Origin: Lepidostoma basale
Lineage: Eukaryota > Arthropoda > Insecta > Trichoptera > Lepidostomatidae
Reading direction: 5' to 3'
Length of the DNA: 64,000 nt
Assembly (NCBI GenBank): GCA_022606425.2
Contig: JAHDVF020000521.1
Span: 434,001-498,000 of the forward strand
Every line of letters begins with the position of its first letter. Positions within the stretch are counted from its first letter, which is position 1. This document shows positions 31,957 to 41,534 of the stretch, one piece after another. The notes below the pieces were generated by a model, which saw nothing but the letters and a program-made list of their open reading frames with translations, had not been told where the DNA came from and did not search any database. The translations under genes and the position numbers were made by a program.

Positions 31957-32371
31957 AATTGAGGCCGCCAGGGCAAGAGTGGTCTAACCCCAAATTTAGA
32001 CAATGGAGATAAATGCGATTGAAAATTTGACGTTTTTTCCCATTTTTTTTTTAAACTATATGGGTTAGGGTCTTCTTTAGTGATAAACCTTGTTTGTTTG
32101 GTGAATGTCTTTAGAATAGTATTTGAAATATTGGGAAATATAAAATGTAAGGATATTTTTTGATGGTTACTTATAATAGACCACATTTGACTCCATATAT
32201 TTTGATTTTTCGTCAGAGAAAAATAAGTATTTCTGGCGATATCTATGTTTTCACTTGGAAATGGTGGTTAGATTAATTTTTCTTTTATAGTAGGTCACAA
32301 ACAGGTGTGGGTTAGGCCTCAATTTAAAAAAAAAAATTGGTAAGACCACTCTTGTCCTAGTGGCCTCAATT
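31957..32371. mobile_element. 407 bp DNA transposon with 4 bp TSD AATT
   Basis: The element 31961-32367 has TIRs agreeing at 25 of 29 positions (left GAGGCCGCCAGGGCAAGAG, then TGGTCT). AATT flanks both sides (31957-31960, 32368-32371). The host is one arm of the P1 foldback; the intact opposite arm (reverse of 32574-32600) shows the empty site with a single AATT, confirming boundaries. No transposase; non-autonomous. Confidence 0.85.
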
Positions 32372-32386
32372 GTATTTTTATTTTAT

Positions 32387-32431
32387 GCGACAGCTGTTTC
32401 AATAACCTATGTTGACATCATCAGGTGTTAC
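32387..32431 (-). ncRNA. Hammerhead-like module, P1, left arm
   Basis: Core CTGATGA on the minus strand (32424-32418), stem II GTCAAC against GTTATT (only partly pairing), GAAA, CAGCTG, TC. Stem II decay suggests inactivity. Confidence 0.5.
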
Positions 32432-32520
32432 AATAATATATCAAATGTAAAATTATCGTTGTTTTTCGAACCACATAAAGGTTCGAAAAATCACGAAAAT
32501 TTGATATTTGATATATTATT

Positions 32521-32569
32521 GTAACACCTGATGATGTCAACATAGGTTGACGAAACAGCTGTCGCGTAA
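32521..32569 (+). ncRNA. Hammerhead-ribozyme-like module, P1, right arm
   Basis: Core CTGATGA at 32528-32534; stem II GTCAAC (32536-32541), loop ATAG, GTTGAC (32546-32551); GAAA 32552-32555; palindromic CAGCTG 32556-32561 (helix III, suited to pairing between two copies); TC 32562-32563 at the cleavage site. Helix I pairs GTAACAC with the GCGTAA side only in part. Confidence 0.65.
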
Positions 32570-32652
32570 AATAAAAATACAATTGTGATACATAAAACAA
32601 AGTTTTTTAATTTAACAGTTTATACTTTAATAATATTTTTAATATTTATATA

Positions 32653-32696
32653 ATATCACTGATGAAGGGCTGGTTAGTCAAAAACGTGTTTAATAT
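32653..32696 (+). ncRNA. Hammerhead-like module, P3, mutated
   Basis: A sibling of 38541-38584 with core CTGATGA (32659-32665) and GGGCT/AGTCA stem II, but AAAA in place of GAAA and one helix I mismatch. Confidence 0.5.
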
Positions 32697-33155
32697 TTTA
32701 TTTTATTTTTAAATTAATGTGAGTGCTGTATACAAAGTTTATAAAAATAAACACTAAACATTTATTACTTTTCAAAAAATGATACGTACATTGACGAATG
32801 GTTTTCACATATTTCGCAATATTATTAGAGCAATCATTAAAATTTTAATTAAAGTGTTGTATGAAAAATAAAATATTGCAATTTAATTAATCAAGAACAC
32901 TATATATTTTTAAACATTGTTAATAAACTTAAGGCATTACCACAGTCAAAATCTGCAACTGTGATTTTTATGAACACTGTTTTTTCCAGATGCTAAAGGT
33001 AGCATATCTTCATTACTGAGAGAACGATTCGTTCTCATGATGATAATGTATTCTACATAAGAAAAAAAATCATATCAGTTAATTTTCTCAAAAGATATTA
33101 CCGCCAACATTAAGGTTTAAGGCATCTTTTGAGAACAGGTAAAATAAAAATGTAA
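32697..33155. other. AT-rich, no gene seen
   Basis: 33000-33060 holds a weak inverted repeat (GAGAACGATTCGTTCTC) and 33085-33135 a partner for GAAAAGATATTACCG; no coding frame. Confidence 0.35.
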
Positions 33156-33159
33156 TACT

Positions 33160-33560
33160 AAGAACGCATGAGAAATACTAGATACTCTCATTTGTCTTCA
33201 AAACCTATTTTCACTAACATGAAAGATACGATATTCGAGGAGACCGAGTTCAGCAGACTGATTGCTCTTCCCACCGGTGTCACCAGAGACAGTTTGGTTC
33301 TGGCAGCAAGTAAGTGTAATGCTGTTGCTATTAGAGATAAAGAGAAAAAAAACGGCATCCACCAACATGGCCAAGTTCTTGAAATATCCCCTGATTCGTC
33401 TAAAGAAATGCGTTTTGAAATGCCCACCTCTTTGAAGCTGTAGAGAGTTGGTCCCCAATATTTCTAAAAGAAATGCCATGAGATAGAGCCACGGGTAGCT
33501 ACCACACTCTCTTAGGCAGAGTACCTTAGATTGTTTTTTCTGAATCCTCTCCAGCATAAT
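33160..33560 (-). pseudogene. Jockey/CR1-like LINE C-terminal fragment
   Basis: Minus strand 33557-33198: MLERIQKKQSKVLCLRECGS, then YPWLYLMAFLLEILG. After a frameshift it reads LAARTKLSLVTPVGRAISLL, then NSVSS. The terminal block matches 2847-3000. 5' truncated at about 33560. Confidence 0.7.
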
Positions 33561-33729
33561 GGAATATCTCGCTTTTTTATTTATTGTTACTTAAATTTTA
33601 TACAAATTATTAAAATTGGTTAAAATGTCGATTTTTATGAGTTTTCTTGATATACAAGTATACGAAAGTGGCCAACCCAAGCATTTCAGTTATTGAAATT
33701 GGATTTTTTTTCTTCCGATATCGGAAGAA

Positions 33730-34260
33730 GGGTTGGTTAGAATTACTGCAAATAGAAATATATCCACAGAAGCAAAGATAGCAGTATACAATAGAGTTCT
33801 AGTGCCAACCCTCATGTATGGAAGTGAAGTTTGGAGCTGGCAAAAGAAGGATGAAAGCAGGATAAACGCCGTAGAAATGACATCACTAAGAAAAATGTGC
33901 GGGAAAACGTTGTATGAGAAATGTAAGGCAGATGACTGCATCATGGATAAAATGAAAAAAAGGATCTCTGAGATGGTTTGGACATACGGAACGAATGGAT
34001 GAGAGCATAATGGTTAAAAAGTTGTACACAAGCAGCGTGAGTGGAAAAAGAAGCCGAGGACGATCTTGGAAAACATGGCAAGACCAAATTAATTAATTAC
34101 TAAAAGGTGGCCACATTCGAAGTCGGAATAATCGACGTGCGTGCATGGTACGATGTATGAATGTATAGGTAGCCTGAGAAGTGTGCCAGGACAGAGCATT
34201 GTGGCGACCCATCCTCTCTGCCTACCCCTCCGGAGAAATGACCTGATGGTTAGTTAATTT
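33730..34260 (+). pseudogene. RTE-like C-terminal fragment, lineage iii
   Basis: The frame at 33733 encodes VRITANRNISTEAKIAVYNR, then VLVPTLMYGSEVWSWQKKDE and RKMCGKTLYEKCKADD. It then continues in shifted frames (RWFGHTERMDES, KRSRGRSWKTWQ) to the tail GATGGTTAGTTAATTTAG at about 34245. Confidence 0.75.
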
Positions 34261-34865
34261 AGTTAGCTAGATTTTTTTACTGACAATTAATTCTAATAAT
34301 GTAATCCCACTGTGTGAACGCCTTAAGTTTATCAAGAAATAAAAGTTATAAAATAGACGATTATATAAAGTATATTTATCCATTGTTACTATAATAAGAG
34401 TTGTTGTAACGACCCCATTGTGCGTTGATAGTGATAGTTTAAAGATAACAGTTAACACTCAGTTCTATGTTTTAACTTAAGGTTCTAAGTATAATACAGT
34501 ATAGGGTAATCATATCATAATCACAACACCTTTAGCATCAACAGCTTTGGCTGTGATGGACAAATATATTGTTGATCAACTACTGTGTAATGCAATATTT
34601 TTTAAAAGCTATCCGTTATATTTCTCACTCGTTAACATATTTTGCAATAATATCTCAGATTTGATTTAAATATCACAATCAATTTGTAAATAACGACAAG
34701 AAACATTGCCTTAGTTTTAACAATATTTTTGAAATATGCATAGACGCAAGTAGTTTTTCATATAAGCATTGAAATTAGTAAACTTCTAACAGTGTTTTTT
34801 TTTTGTTTCTGCAGTATTCGTATTTACTTTGCAAATTATATTAATATTTGAATATATTTACGTAA
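34261..34865. other. AT-rich, no gene seen
   Basis: Downstream of the RASL10B-like gene (which ends at 35298 on the minus strand), so part of it could be 3' UTR. No family resemblance. Confidence 0.35.
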
Positions 34866-34869
34866 TAAT

Positions 34870-35045
34870 ATATTATTTATTGTTTCTTGAACAACGATAT
34901 AAAACTTCATATTAAATACTTAATATAAATAAAAATGTATGCTTTTTAGAAGTTTCATTAGCTTTAATCGGCATTATCTAAAGACATTTGATAATTCCTT
35001 AGCAAGGCGAAAAATGTCATTGCCATAAAATATAATTAACGGTGT
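34870..35045. repeat. MITE family M, half copy
   Basis: TTGTTTCTTGAACAACGATA at 34879 starts the outer arm. The inner module at 34988-35018 has TTGATAA, stem CCTT/AAGG, GAAA, AATGTC. Confidence 0.6.
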
Positions 35046-35297
35046 TAAAGTACTGGTAGATTTAATTCAAAGTCCAGTTACATATTAATATTACTGTAGT
35101 CGGATGGTAAGATGCAATGTTGATGGATTGATTTCACAACGCGATTATTTTCTCTTCACGTTTGTGGTTATCACCCTCCTCCATCTACACTTGGTGATCC
35201 TGGAGCAGACGATGACCCCTAGGATAGTGACCATCTTCTTGAGCATTTCGCTGATGTAGACGCAGTTCCACCTCAACCAGCCAAGCATGAAGAACCG

Positions 35298-35975
35298 CTA
35301 AAAAATCACACACCGGTTCCCTTCCAAGGCCTCGTGAATGTTGTCCATCATGGGCGTGCTGGCGTCCCTGTCTTTGCAGGTTTGCACGCTTTCCATCGCG
35401 TCTATCGTCTTCATCAGCTCTTTGAACACGGCCACAACCCTCCAGTTATACTTCGCGGAACACTCTACGTAACCACACTTCCAATGCTTTTTCACCAGAT
35501 TCACAATGTCTCTTCTTTTGTCCCTGTGTTCTGCTGAATGTCCATATAAAAGAGTGCTTGTTCCAGACGTTGAAGGTAAAGCCAGCTGCTGAAGTGCTCC
35601 AGTGGATCCTGAACTGCTTGATCCAACTGTGTTTGCGTTGGAATTGCATATCAAATCTTGTTTATTACCAACTACAAGGACTGGAACATTTCTCATGTCT
35701 CGGCTTTCGTAAATTTGTTCTCGGATCATTTTGATGTATTGAAAAGTTTCGATATTCGATAGGTCGAATACAAGTATGTAAGCTGTGGCATTTCTTAAGC
35801 CGTAGAACCTGAAGTCCGTCCACTCGTAGTAAGAGTTGACGGGGAAGTATGGGATAACCGGGATGTCGGATATCTTGACTTCGTAGAGGTGGTCGTTGAT
35901 GATGACGGAAGGGTAGAAGGTGTGCTTGCGGTCAGTCGGGGCATACTCATCCGAGAAATCGTTCCACACGAATTG
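35298..35975 (-). CDS. RASL10B: RASL10B-like small GTPase, last coding exon
   Basis: Follows CATCTGGCAG on the minus strand and runs 225 codons to a TGA at 35298. It reads QFVWNDFSDEYAPT (switch I region with Thr), no DxxG in the G3 position (SDIPVIPYFPVN), EWTDFRFYGLRNATAYILVF, G4 NKQD at residues 104-107 of this exon, G5 ECSAK at 171-175, and a C-terminal CVIF prenylation box. The layout, including the missing switch II DxxG and a WKCGYVECSAKYNW block, matches RASL10B/RASL10-family Ras-like GTPases, likely membrane-anchored signalling proteins. Compared with vertebrate RASL10B there is an extra Ser/Gly-rich stretch at residues 111-145. The frame is intact. Confidence 0.92.
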   Translation of the reverse strand, partial: QFVWNDFSDEYAPTDRKHTFYPSVIINDHLYEVKISDIPVIPYFPVNSYYEWTDFRFYGLRNATAYILVFDLSNIETFQYIKMIREQIYESRDMRNVPVLVVGNKQDLICNSNANTVGSSSSGSTGALQQLALPSTSGTSTLLYGHSAEHRDKRRDIVNLVKKHWKCGYVECSAKYNWRVVAVFKELMKTIDAMESVQTCKDRDASTPMMDNIHEALEGNRCVIF

Positions 35976-36384
35976 CTGCCAGATGACATGGAACAAAAGA
36001 AATATATATTTTTAAAATATAATCAGACCAGATGTTGGATAAACGTGTTTTCATTTTAAACCTTTAAGGCATAGAATAAGATATAACTCATTTTTTTTTT
36101 TATTGAGAGATATAAAAATTGTGATTTTTTTTGTGCAAATAAAAGTCAATGTTCGTAGGTGTGTTTTGTATAGACTCGGAAGCTACTGGATCGATTTTGC
36201 TGAAAATTTCAAAATTTGTACTAATCAGCATTGAGAGTATTTTGAGAATAAAATTGTAGATGTGTGTAAATATATTTATACCAAAGGGTGGCAGATCATA
36301 ATTCGAAGTCGAATCTTTAATCTTCGCTTTTGTTTACGATCATTATTACTTACTTTATGCTTCTATATTAAGTTTAATATAATA

Positions 36385-36895
36385 AACTGTTAAATTAAAA
36401 AAACTTGAACATTTTTATTTTTATTGTATGTCACAGCTGTTTCGTCAACCTATGTTGACATCTTCAGGCATTACAATAATATATCAAATGTCAAATTTTC
36501 ATGATTTTCCGAACCTTTATGTGTATTTGTTCCTTTGTCAATTTGAATAATTTCTTTGATACAATTTTGAAGTTCTTGCTGGAGTTGAATTAGGTACCTA
36601 ATTTTATATTAATTAAAAATATGTATTTTTAGTTAGGTACCTAATTATTTTAATTAAATTAAGATTGACATAGGAACAAATACACACAAAGGTTCGAAAA
36701 AACACGAAAATTTGACAATTGATATATTATTGTAACACCTGATGATGTCAACTTAGGTTGACGAAATAGCTGTCGCGTAAAATAAAAATACAATTGTGAT
36801 ACATAAAACATTTTTTTTTAAATTGAACAGTTTATAATGTTAAAGAATATTAGTGTTTCGGCCAAAACAATGGATTATTTAAGTTTAATATATAA
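36385..36895. repeat. Penelope-type P1 foldback inside the RASL10B-like intron
   Basis: A left module (minus strand, 36430-36474) with core CTGAAGA, stem GTCAAC/GTTGAC and GAAA, but GTGAC instead of GTCGC at the cleavage site. A right module (plus strand, 36732-36780) with core CTGATGA, stem GTCAAC/GTTGAC, GAAA, TAGCTG, TC. The unpaired centre carries a TAGGTACCTAAT block twice (about 36590 and 36635). Confidence 0.75.
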
Positions 36896-37192
36896 GCATT
36901 TTTACTTTGGGCTCTTTAACCAATATATTTCCTTCTTTTAATTTAAAATATCACACATATGTGATCATTGTATTGATACAGCTAGTGTTCCAAAGATGTA
37001 GAGGTCGCGGTGGTGAGACCAGATTAAGGAGATGACTGAGGAGACATCGACTTAGCGGTGCGGACTGCGGATAACAGAAAGGATTGGAAGCGTTTTGTTT
37101 TAACCACGGGCAGCTTCATGGATCACGACCCTCAGTAATGAGAAAACGAAGAAATAGCAAAATAAAGATATGTGATAATAATCAAATCAGAT

Positions 37193-37578
37193 AAACGAAT
37201 AGGCCTTTGAGATGTGGATACACCGAAGGATATTACGCATCTCCTGGACTGACATGGTCAGCAACACAAACGTTCTCCATAGAGCCAGAGTTGACAGAGA
37301 GTTGCTGACCAACATCAAAGTCTATAAGGTGTCCTACTTGGGCCATGTTCTGAGAGGCGAAAAGTACGCACTGTTGCATCTGATCTTGGAGTGTAAGATT
37401 GAGGGTCGACGAGGTGTTGGGAGAAGGCAGGTTTCCTGACTGAGGAACATCCGAGAGTGGACAGGGCTGAGGACCGTGGAGGAGCTGTTCCGAGCTGCCC
37501 AAGGCAGGGAGGCCAACTCAAGGGTGATAGTCAACGTTGGGGAGACCTGACAGGACACGGAAAGAAGAAACGAATAGG
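37193..37578 (+). pseudogene. RTE-like insertion, lineage i, with 11 bp TSD
   Basis: AAACGAATAGG at 37193-37203 and at 37568-37578 flank a 364 bp insertion (37204-37567). The frame 37212-37439 encodes MWIHRRILRISWTDMVSNTN, then VYKVSYLGHVLRGEKYALLH, and in the next part RTVEELFRAAQGREANS. One of the shortest insertions here. It is antisense to the RASL10B-like gene. Confidence 0.88.
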
Positions 37579-37640
37579 ATTTATTACAAACGGGTCGAAA
37601 ATTTGTAATGGAGCTATTTTTGGTGGTTTGATAGTCTCAC

Positions 37641-37807
37641 CTGTATGATGCTTGTCTTTCCTACGTTGGGTGCTCCCAAAACGAGGACTTTAACAAGGTC
37701 CAGCGAGTCCGGACTGGCTTCGGGCGGAGGCTTAGGCCGCCCCAGCGAGCCCGGGGGCCCCGCAGACAGCGCCCCTGTACGCCTCTCGAGATAGTCGAGG
37801 TCCAACT
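37641..37807 (-). CDS. RASL10B: RASL10B-like small GTPase, exon with P-loop
   Basis: The minus strand exon starts after TTTTTATTTCAG and ends ATCATACAG before GTGAGA; 167 bp, first two bases completing a split codon, then 55 codons. It reads LDLDYLERRTGALSAGPPGS, LGRPKPPPEASPDSLDLVKV, LVLGAPNVGKTSIIQ. GAPNVGKT is the G1 phosphate-binding loop. The first 36 residues are a Pro/Gly-rich N-terminal extension absent from vertebrate RASL10B, which starts almost at the P-loop. There is no start codon, so at least one upstream exon lies beyond 37807; I could not find it. GC content is far above its surroundings, as expected for a real exon. Confidence 0.9.
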
Positions 37808-37959
37808 CTGAAATAAAAACAAAAAATAAATTAAAATTTTCAGAAGCCAAGAGGTTCATATTGTTGGAAGTGATTTAATAGAAAAAAATAACACTTGTTC
37901 CAGTGCAGTTTCCGCATTCAGAAACGTAATGGGATTAAATTTTATACATGTAGTGGTCT

Positions 37960-38050
37960 AGGGCAGTGTTCGCAAACTGCGATTGCGAGCCAAATGCGTC
38001 TATTTGACTTTAGTTTGGTTGTTTCAAGAATGACGCATTCGAGGCACTTT
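37960..38050. repeat. hAT-like terminal repeat candidate
   Basis: GGGCAGTGTTCGCAAACTGC at 37972 resembles a hAT terminus (CAGTG start). A partner end may lie at 39620-39650 (AAAAGGTTGGCCACCCATG reversed). TSDs do not match well, so this is uncertain; the transposase remnant 39040-39415 lies between. Confidence 0.35.
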
Positions 38051-38194
38051 AAAATATTTGTTTATTTTAAACTAACTAAGTAACCATTTTGCTAGCTTTC
38101 CGAAGGGGTAGGAAGAAATAATGAACCGTCTGCTCTTTTCAGTTATACTTCTTTTGCTTTCTCAATATTCAAGCACATTTATTTGTTAGATAAT

Positions 38195-38380
38195 TCATTG
38201 TTTTGGCGGAAACACTTTGAAATTTCAACATTATTAACTTTTTAAATAAAAAAACTTGATTGTAAGACCTGACGATGCGATGGTAAGATCGGTTAGCGAA
38301 ATAGCTATTGCGACAAAATATAATAAATTGTGATATTTATAACAAAGTTTTATTTTATTTAAACAGTTAATAAATTTATT
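38195..38380 (+). repeat. Penelope-type P1 repeat, single orientation
   Basis: Begins with the shared outer end (CATTGTTTTGGCGGAAACAC). A decayed module at 38261-38318 has core CTGACGA, then a longer hairpin ending AGC, GAAA, TAGCTA, TT. Confidence 0.55.
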
Positions 38381-38394
38381 TTATGTTCGCCATA

Positions 38395-38640
38395 ACTTTG
38401 TGTTGTAGATGTTTACTGTTACTTTTTTATGTACTTTGTATAGAACACTCACATTTATTTAAAAAAAAATTAAATATCAAACATGTTTCAAAACTGACCA
38501 TATTTGTAAACAATTTTATAATATTTTAAATATTTATATAATATCACTGATGAAGGGCTGGTGAGTCCGAAACTTGTTTGATATATATATATTTTAATAA
38601 ATGTGAGTGTTGTATATAAAGTACATATAAAAAAGAAACT
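38395..38640. repeat. Penelope-type P3 foldback
   Basis: The left arm 38435-38500 (ACTCACATTTATTT, AAATATCAAACATGTTTCAAA) is the inverse of the right arm 38565-38625 (ATTTTAATAAATGTGAGT). A decayed left module and an intact right module face each other. Confidence 0.7.
38541..38584 (+). ncRNA. Hammerhead ribozyme, complete type I layout (family P3)
   Basis: Helix I ATATCA (38541-38546) pairs with TGATAT (38579-38584). Core CTGATGA 38547-38553; stem II GGGCT (38555-38559) with AGTCC (38564-38568), one G-U pair, loop GGTG; GAAA 38569-38572; helix III of C-G and A-U around TT; cleavage after the second T of CTTGTT (38578). Every conserved position of the minimal hammerhead is satisfied in 44 nt. 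Self-cleavage is inferred from structure only. Confidence 0.78.
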
Positions 38641-39034
38641 TTAGTTTACAAATACTTTTTTGATTTATTTAAGATTATGTTCTGTTATATCTCGAAATCT
38701 GTTCCTGGGTTGTAGATCTACAACAATCTTTTAGGTGGTCTTCCTGGAGGTCGGCTATCCGTTTGTACCTACTTATCACACTTTCAGAACACGCTTTCTC
38801 CACGTGATCTATTCAGTAATATGCACACATTTTTTTCTTTTAGTGTACATAAAACTACCAAAAGAACATTCTATCGTGCGTATTTCGTATCATATCCCAT
38901 ATATGGAAGTATCTCAGTAAATTGATATAACTATCATGACAATTTCTTCTATGGTACATTCGTGTTAACAAACAATCACAACGTTAAGCTGAATTTAAAA
39001 AGCGCGCAAGCCGATCTTGCGTGGATAGCCGTGA

Positions 39035-39420
39035 GCGTGAATGCGGGACGATAAGATTTTAATAAAACATCGTGTGCTTATTGCTGCATTTGCAACGCCA
39101 TTCTCCGCATTGCCAGGAATTTATAAAATGTATTGTGATGCACAGTTAAAGGAGAAATTCAATCAGGTTGGTTCGGAAGAGTTTTACAAAACATATTTGG
39201 ACATGGATAAATCCAGCATTTTACAAACATGCTTTATCAATGATTTCGCCATCTGGAAACACTTACACGTGTGAACAGCTTTTTAGTCGAATAAAGCATA
39301 TGAAACCTCAAATGAGAACACGAATCACTGATGAGCATTTGGAAAACTGTTTGCGTGTAGCAACAACATCGATCGTTATCAACATTGATGCACTTAGTTC
39401 TGACAAACAAAATTAGACGT
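39035..39420 (+). pseudogene. hAT transposase C-terminal (dimerisation) fragment
   Basis: Frame 1 (39041-39274): YKMYCDAQLKEKFNQVGSEE, then FYKTYLDMDK. After a +1 shift: ALSMISPSGNTYTCEQLFSR, then IKHMKPQMRTRITDEHLENC and LRVATTSI, stop at 39414. The TCEQLFSR, TRITDEHLENCLR pattern is the hAT C-terminal dimerisation region of GTF2IRD2/ZBED5-type transposases. Upstream catalytic parts are gone. Confidence 0.75.
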
Positions 39421-39689
39421 CTCACTAAAATACTCGTATGTATTTTTTTATTTTGTTTGTTTTTTATTATTATTTTTGTATTGTCTAACTTTAATGTATT
39501 AAATATGTTTGATTCTCATTTTTGTTATATCTTTAAAAAAAAACAATATATTTCTTGTTTGCTTTGAATAATAAAATACATTTTGTTGCACGGCCCGGTA
39601 GGAAATCTCAATTCTTTAATCTGGCCCGGCTGCTGAAAAGGTTGGCCACCCATGCTTTAGACAGTCCGATATAAATACAACCTTATTTT

Positions 39690-39780
39690 TTACTATACAC
39701 CGCCACACTGTTTTCCCCTGACATGCTTCTCTCGATTCCTCGACATTCATAGATCGAGTCCTCCACGAATGTTGAAATAA
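39690..39780 (-). pseudogene. RTE lineage iii scrap
   Basis: The minus strand encodes RSMNVEESREACQGKTVWRC, the block seen near the end of lineage iii (compare 13300). Only this piece remains. Confidence 0.6.
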
Positions 39781-39895
39781 ATTAAAATATAACTTTTGGT
39801 ATGACAAGAACGCAATCACAATTCCAAAATATTATTCTCAAAGGGCTTTTAAACACAGAAGGCAGTTTGTGAACGGAACTCAAATTATTTGGACA

Positions 39896-40342
39896 GGGTG
39901 TTTTTTTAGAGATTTGGTTTTTAAACTGGCAACATTGTTTCTACAGACTGCCAATTTAACAGTTGACAGTTGAGTAGTCAATACGTTTTGCCATTTTACC
40001 ATGAATTGTGCAAATTTATTTTGAAAATCATGGTTCGGTTCGCCAAACTTATCGTGCACTACGTTCATTTTATGGTCAACATAATCGTCCATCCGAGCTA
40101 GTTATTCGGAAGACCATGAATCGTTTTCGCACCACGTACACTCTATTGGATAATACGCATCCACAAAGACGACAATTTTCGTAAATTGGATTTCACGATT
40201 GCGCTTCATTCGAGCTAGCCGTGGCGCCATGCCCGAAATCATATTTAAACAGCAATGGCATTAAATTATCTATTAAATGAAGCCAATATCATAGACATTA
40301 ACATTATTTTAATGTTTTTTTTTTCATTTTGAATATGTATTG
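39896..40342 (+). mobile_element. Mariner-like element, internally deleted, with HTH fragment
   Basis: The left end GGTGTTTTTTTAGAGATTTG (39898) is the TIR also found at 51955 and, inverted, at 56120-56139. The plus frame 40017-40184 reads YFENHGSVRQTYRALRSFYG, then QHNRPSELVIRKTMNRFRTT, the N-terminal helix-turn-helix of an insect mariner-type transposase. Then the interior is deleted and the right subterminal region (40190-40340) follows; the right TIR is truncated by the RTE fragment at 40345. Confidence 0.75.
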
Positions 40343-40344
40343 TA

Positions 40345-40775
40345 TTGACAGCGAAATCAACAGAGCGACTGGATACTTTTGAGAGAAGGGTGCTGCGCAG
40401 AATTCTGGGACCTGTGAATGACGGTGAAGGCTGGAGAGTGCGGCATAGTGACGAGCTATACCATATTTACAAAGCTCCCAGTCTCTCCACGCAGGTCAGA
40501 CTGAATAGACTGAGATGGACCGGTCACGTGCAGAGGATGCCATCATCGCGAACCCCAAAAAGATTGCTGGAGTGGCACCCAGGTGGTAGAAGACGAATTG
40601 GACGACCAAGGCTGCGATGCAAGGATGAAGTTGGGAGAGATGGGGCGAGATTGTTACGAGTGTCAGATTGGAGGGTCGAAGCGGAGGACAGGAGGAGTTG
40701 GAGGCAAAGAATACTGGAGGCTAAAGCTCGATATGGGCTGTAGGGCCATCGAAGAAGAAGAAGAAGATATGTATT
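40345..40775 (+). pseudogene. RTE-like C-terminal fragment, lineage v (intact frame)
   Basis: A 132-codon open frame, 40345-40743: STERLDTFERRVLRRILGPV, NDGEGWRVRHSDELYHIYKA, RLNRLRWTGHVQRMPSSRTP, then RRRIGRPRLRCKDEVGRDGA. This matches the RTE region after the reverse transcriptase, a different lineage from the other copies (FERRVLRRILGP and ELYHIYKAP). The stop is followed by CATCGAAGAAGAAGAAGAAG, a (GAA)n tail. The frame is open to the real end, suggesting a younger insertion. Confidence 0.8.
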
Positions 40776-40875
40776 GTTTACCTCTTAAAAAACACCCCAT
40801 ATTATTATTTCGAGGTCCCAACATTTTATGGAAACACTTTATTAAAGTCGTAATCTGTTTTGAACTTTCCACTTA

Positions 40876-41262
40876 GCTGTGAATATAATTCAATTGTAGG
40901 GGGGGGCCACTTGTTCCGCGAACTGAAATCTTCCTAGCCCTGTTTCAGAGTGGAAGACAGACAAACATGTTGACATAACCGTTTCCTCCCAAAATGTCGT
41001 AAAATAAATTTCACGATCTTGTTTTCAACTCGAGAATACGACGTGCAGAATAATAATTTGCAGAGTAAACTTCCAGAAATATACTTTTTCACATTTCAAA
41101 TTAAGAATACAGAACTCTGCCGCATTTAACCGTTTAAGTGCCAATAGCGAATATACTCGCTCTCTGTTGCCGTGACTGTGAGGCAGGCCAAACAAATTAT
41201 GCGACTAAACTCGCTCAAACTCACGCCTTTTTTAGCTAAAGTCTAGTACTAATTCGAATAAT
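40876..41262. other. Unique sequence, GC-richer, no gene seen
   Basis: 40890-41240 (GGGGGGGCCACTTGTTCCGC onward) is non-repetitive; 41155 carries TATACTCGCTCTCTGTTGCC. No coding frame. Confidence 0.35.
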
Positions 41263-41264
41263 CT

Positions 41265-41525
41265 AAAATATTATTATTATGATTATTATTATTATTTTGT
41301 TGAAAAAACTCCGCAAAAACAGCGCAAGACAAATCGATGTAAAGGGTGAAAAAATATGTATCAAAAGAAAAATACATAGAACCTTATGAATAGGAATATG
41401 TTATTTCTCTGTTGCCTTTATCGTAAGGGAATTCACGAATTCGCCATAATTGCATCTTAAGAGGTCTTTTGCAACCTCATTTAAGAGACAATTCGCTTTC
41501 AATACAGGATAACTTCGAAGTATAT
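41265..41525 (-). pseudogene. Short copy of the LINE at 31286-31875
   Basis: Shares with that copy the ATTATT tail, TTTTGTTGAAAAAACTCC, AAATCGATGTAAAGGGTGAA, and the antisense of the end of the coding region (ACGAATTCGCCATAA). 5' truncated. Confidence 0.75.
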
Positions 41526-41534
41526 CTGTTGGAG

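Larger units (their letters stand above)
31876..32645. repeat. Penelope-type P1 foldback (host of the 407 bp element)
   Basis: The left arm (about 31880-31957 continued at 32371-32470) and right arm (32480-32640) are inverted copies meeting near 32476. Both contain hammerhead-like modules. The outer end TTGGCCGAAACACTATG is shared with 36860 and 50965. Confidence 0.75.
35976..37640 (-). other. RASL10B-like intron (1,665 bp)
   Basis: GT-AG on the minus strand, phase 0. It holds a P1 foldback (36385-36895) and a lineage i RTE insertion with TSD (37193-37578). Confidence 0.85.

Noticed and set aside
37960..39660. A complete hAT element from 37972 to about 39650
   Set aside because: Ends agree only loosely (about 10 of 15) and the flanking 8-mers match at 4 of 8, so I did not call the whole element; only the transposase remnant is supported.
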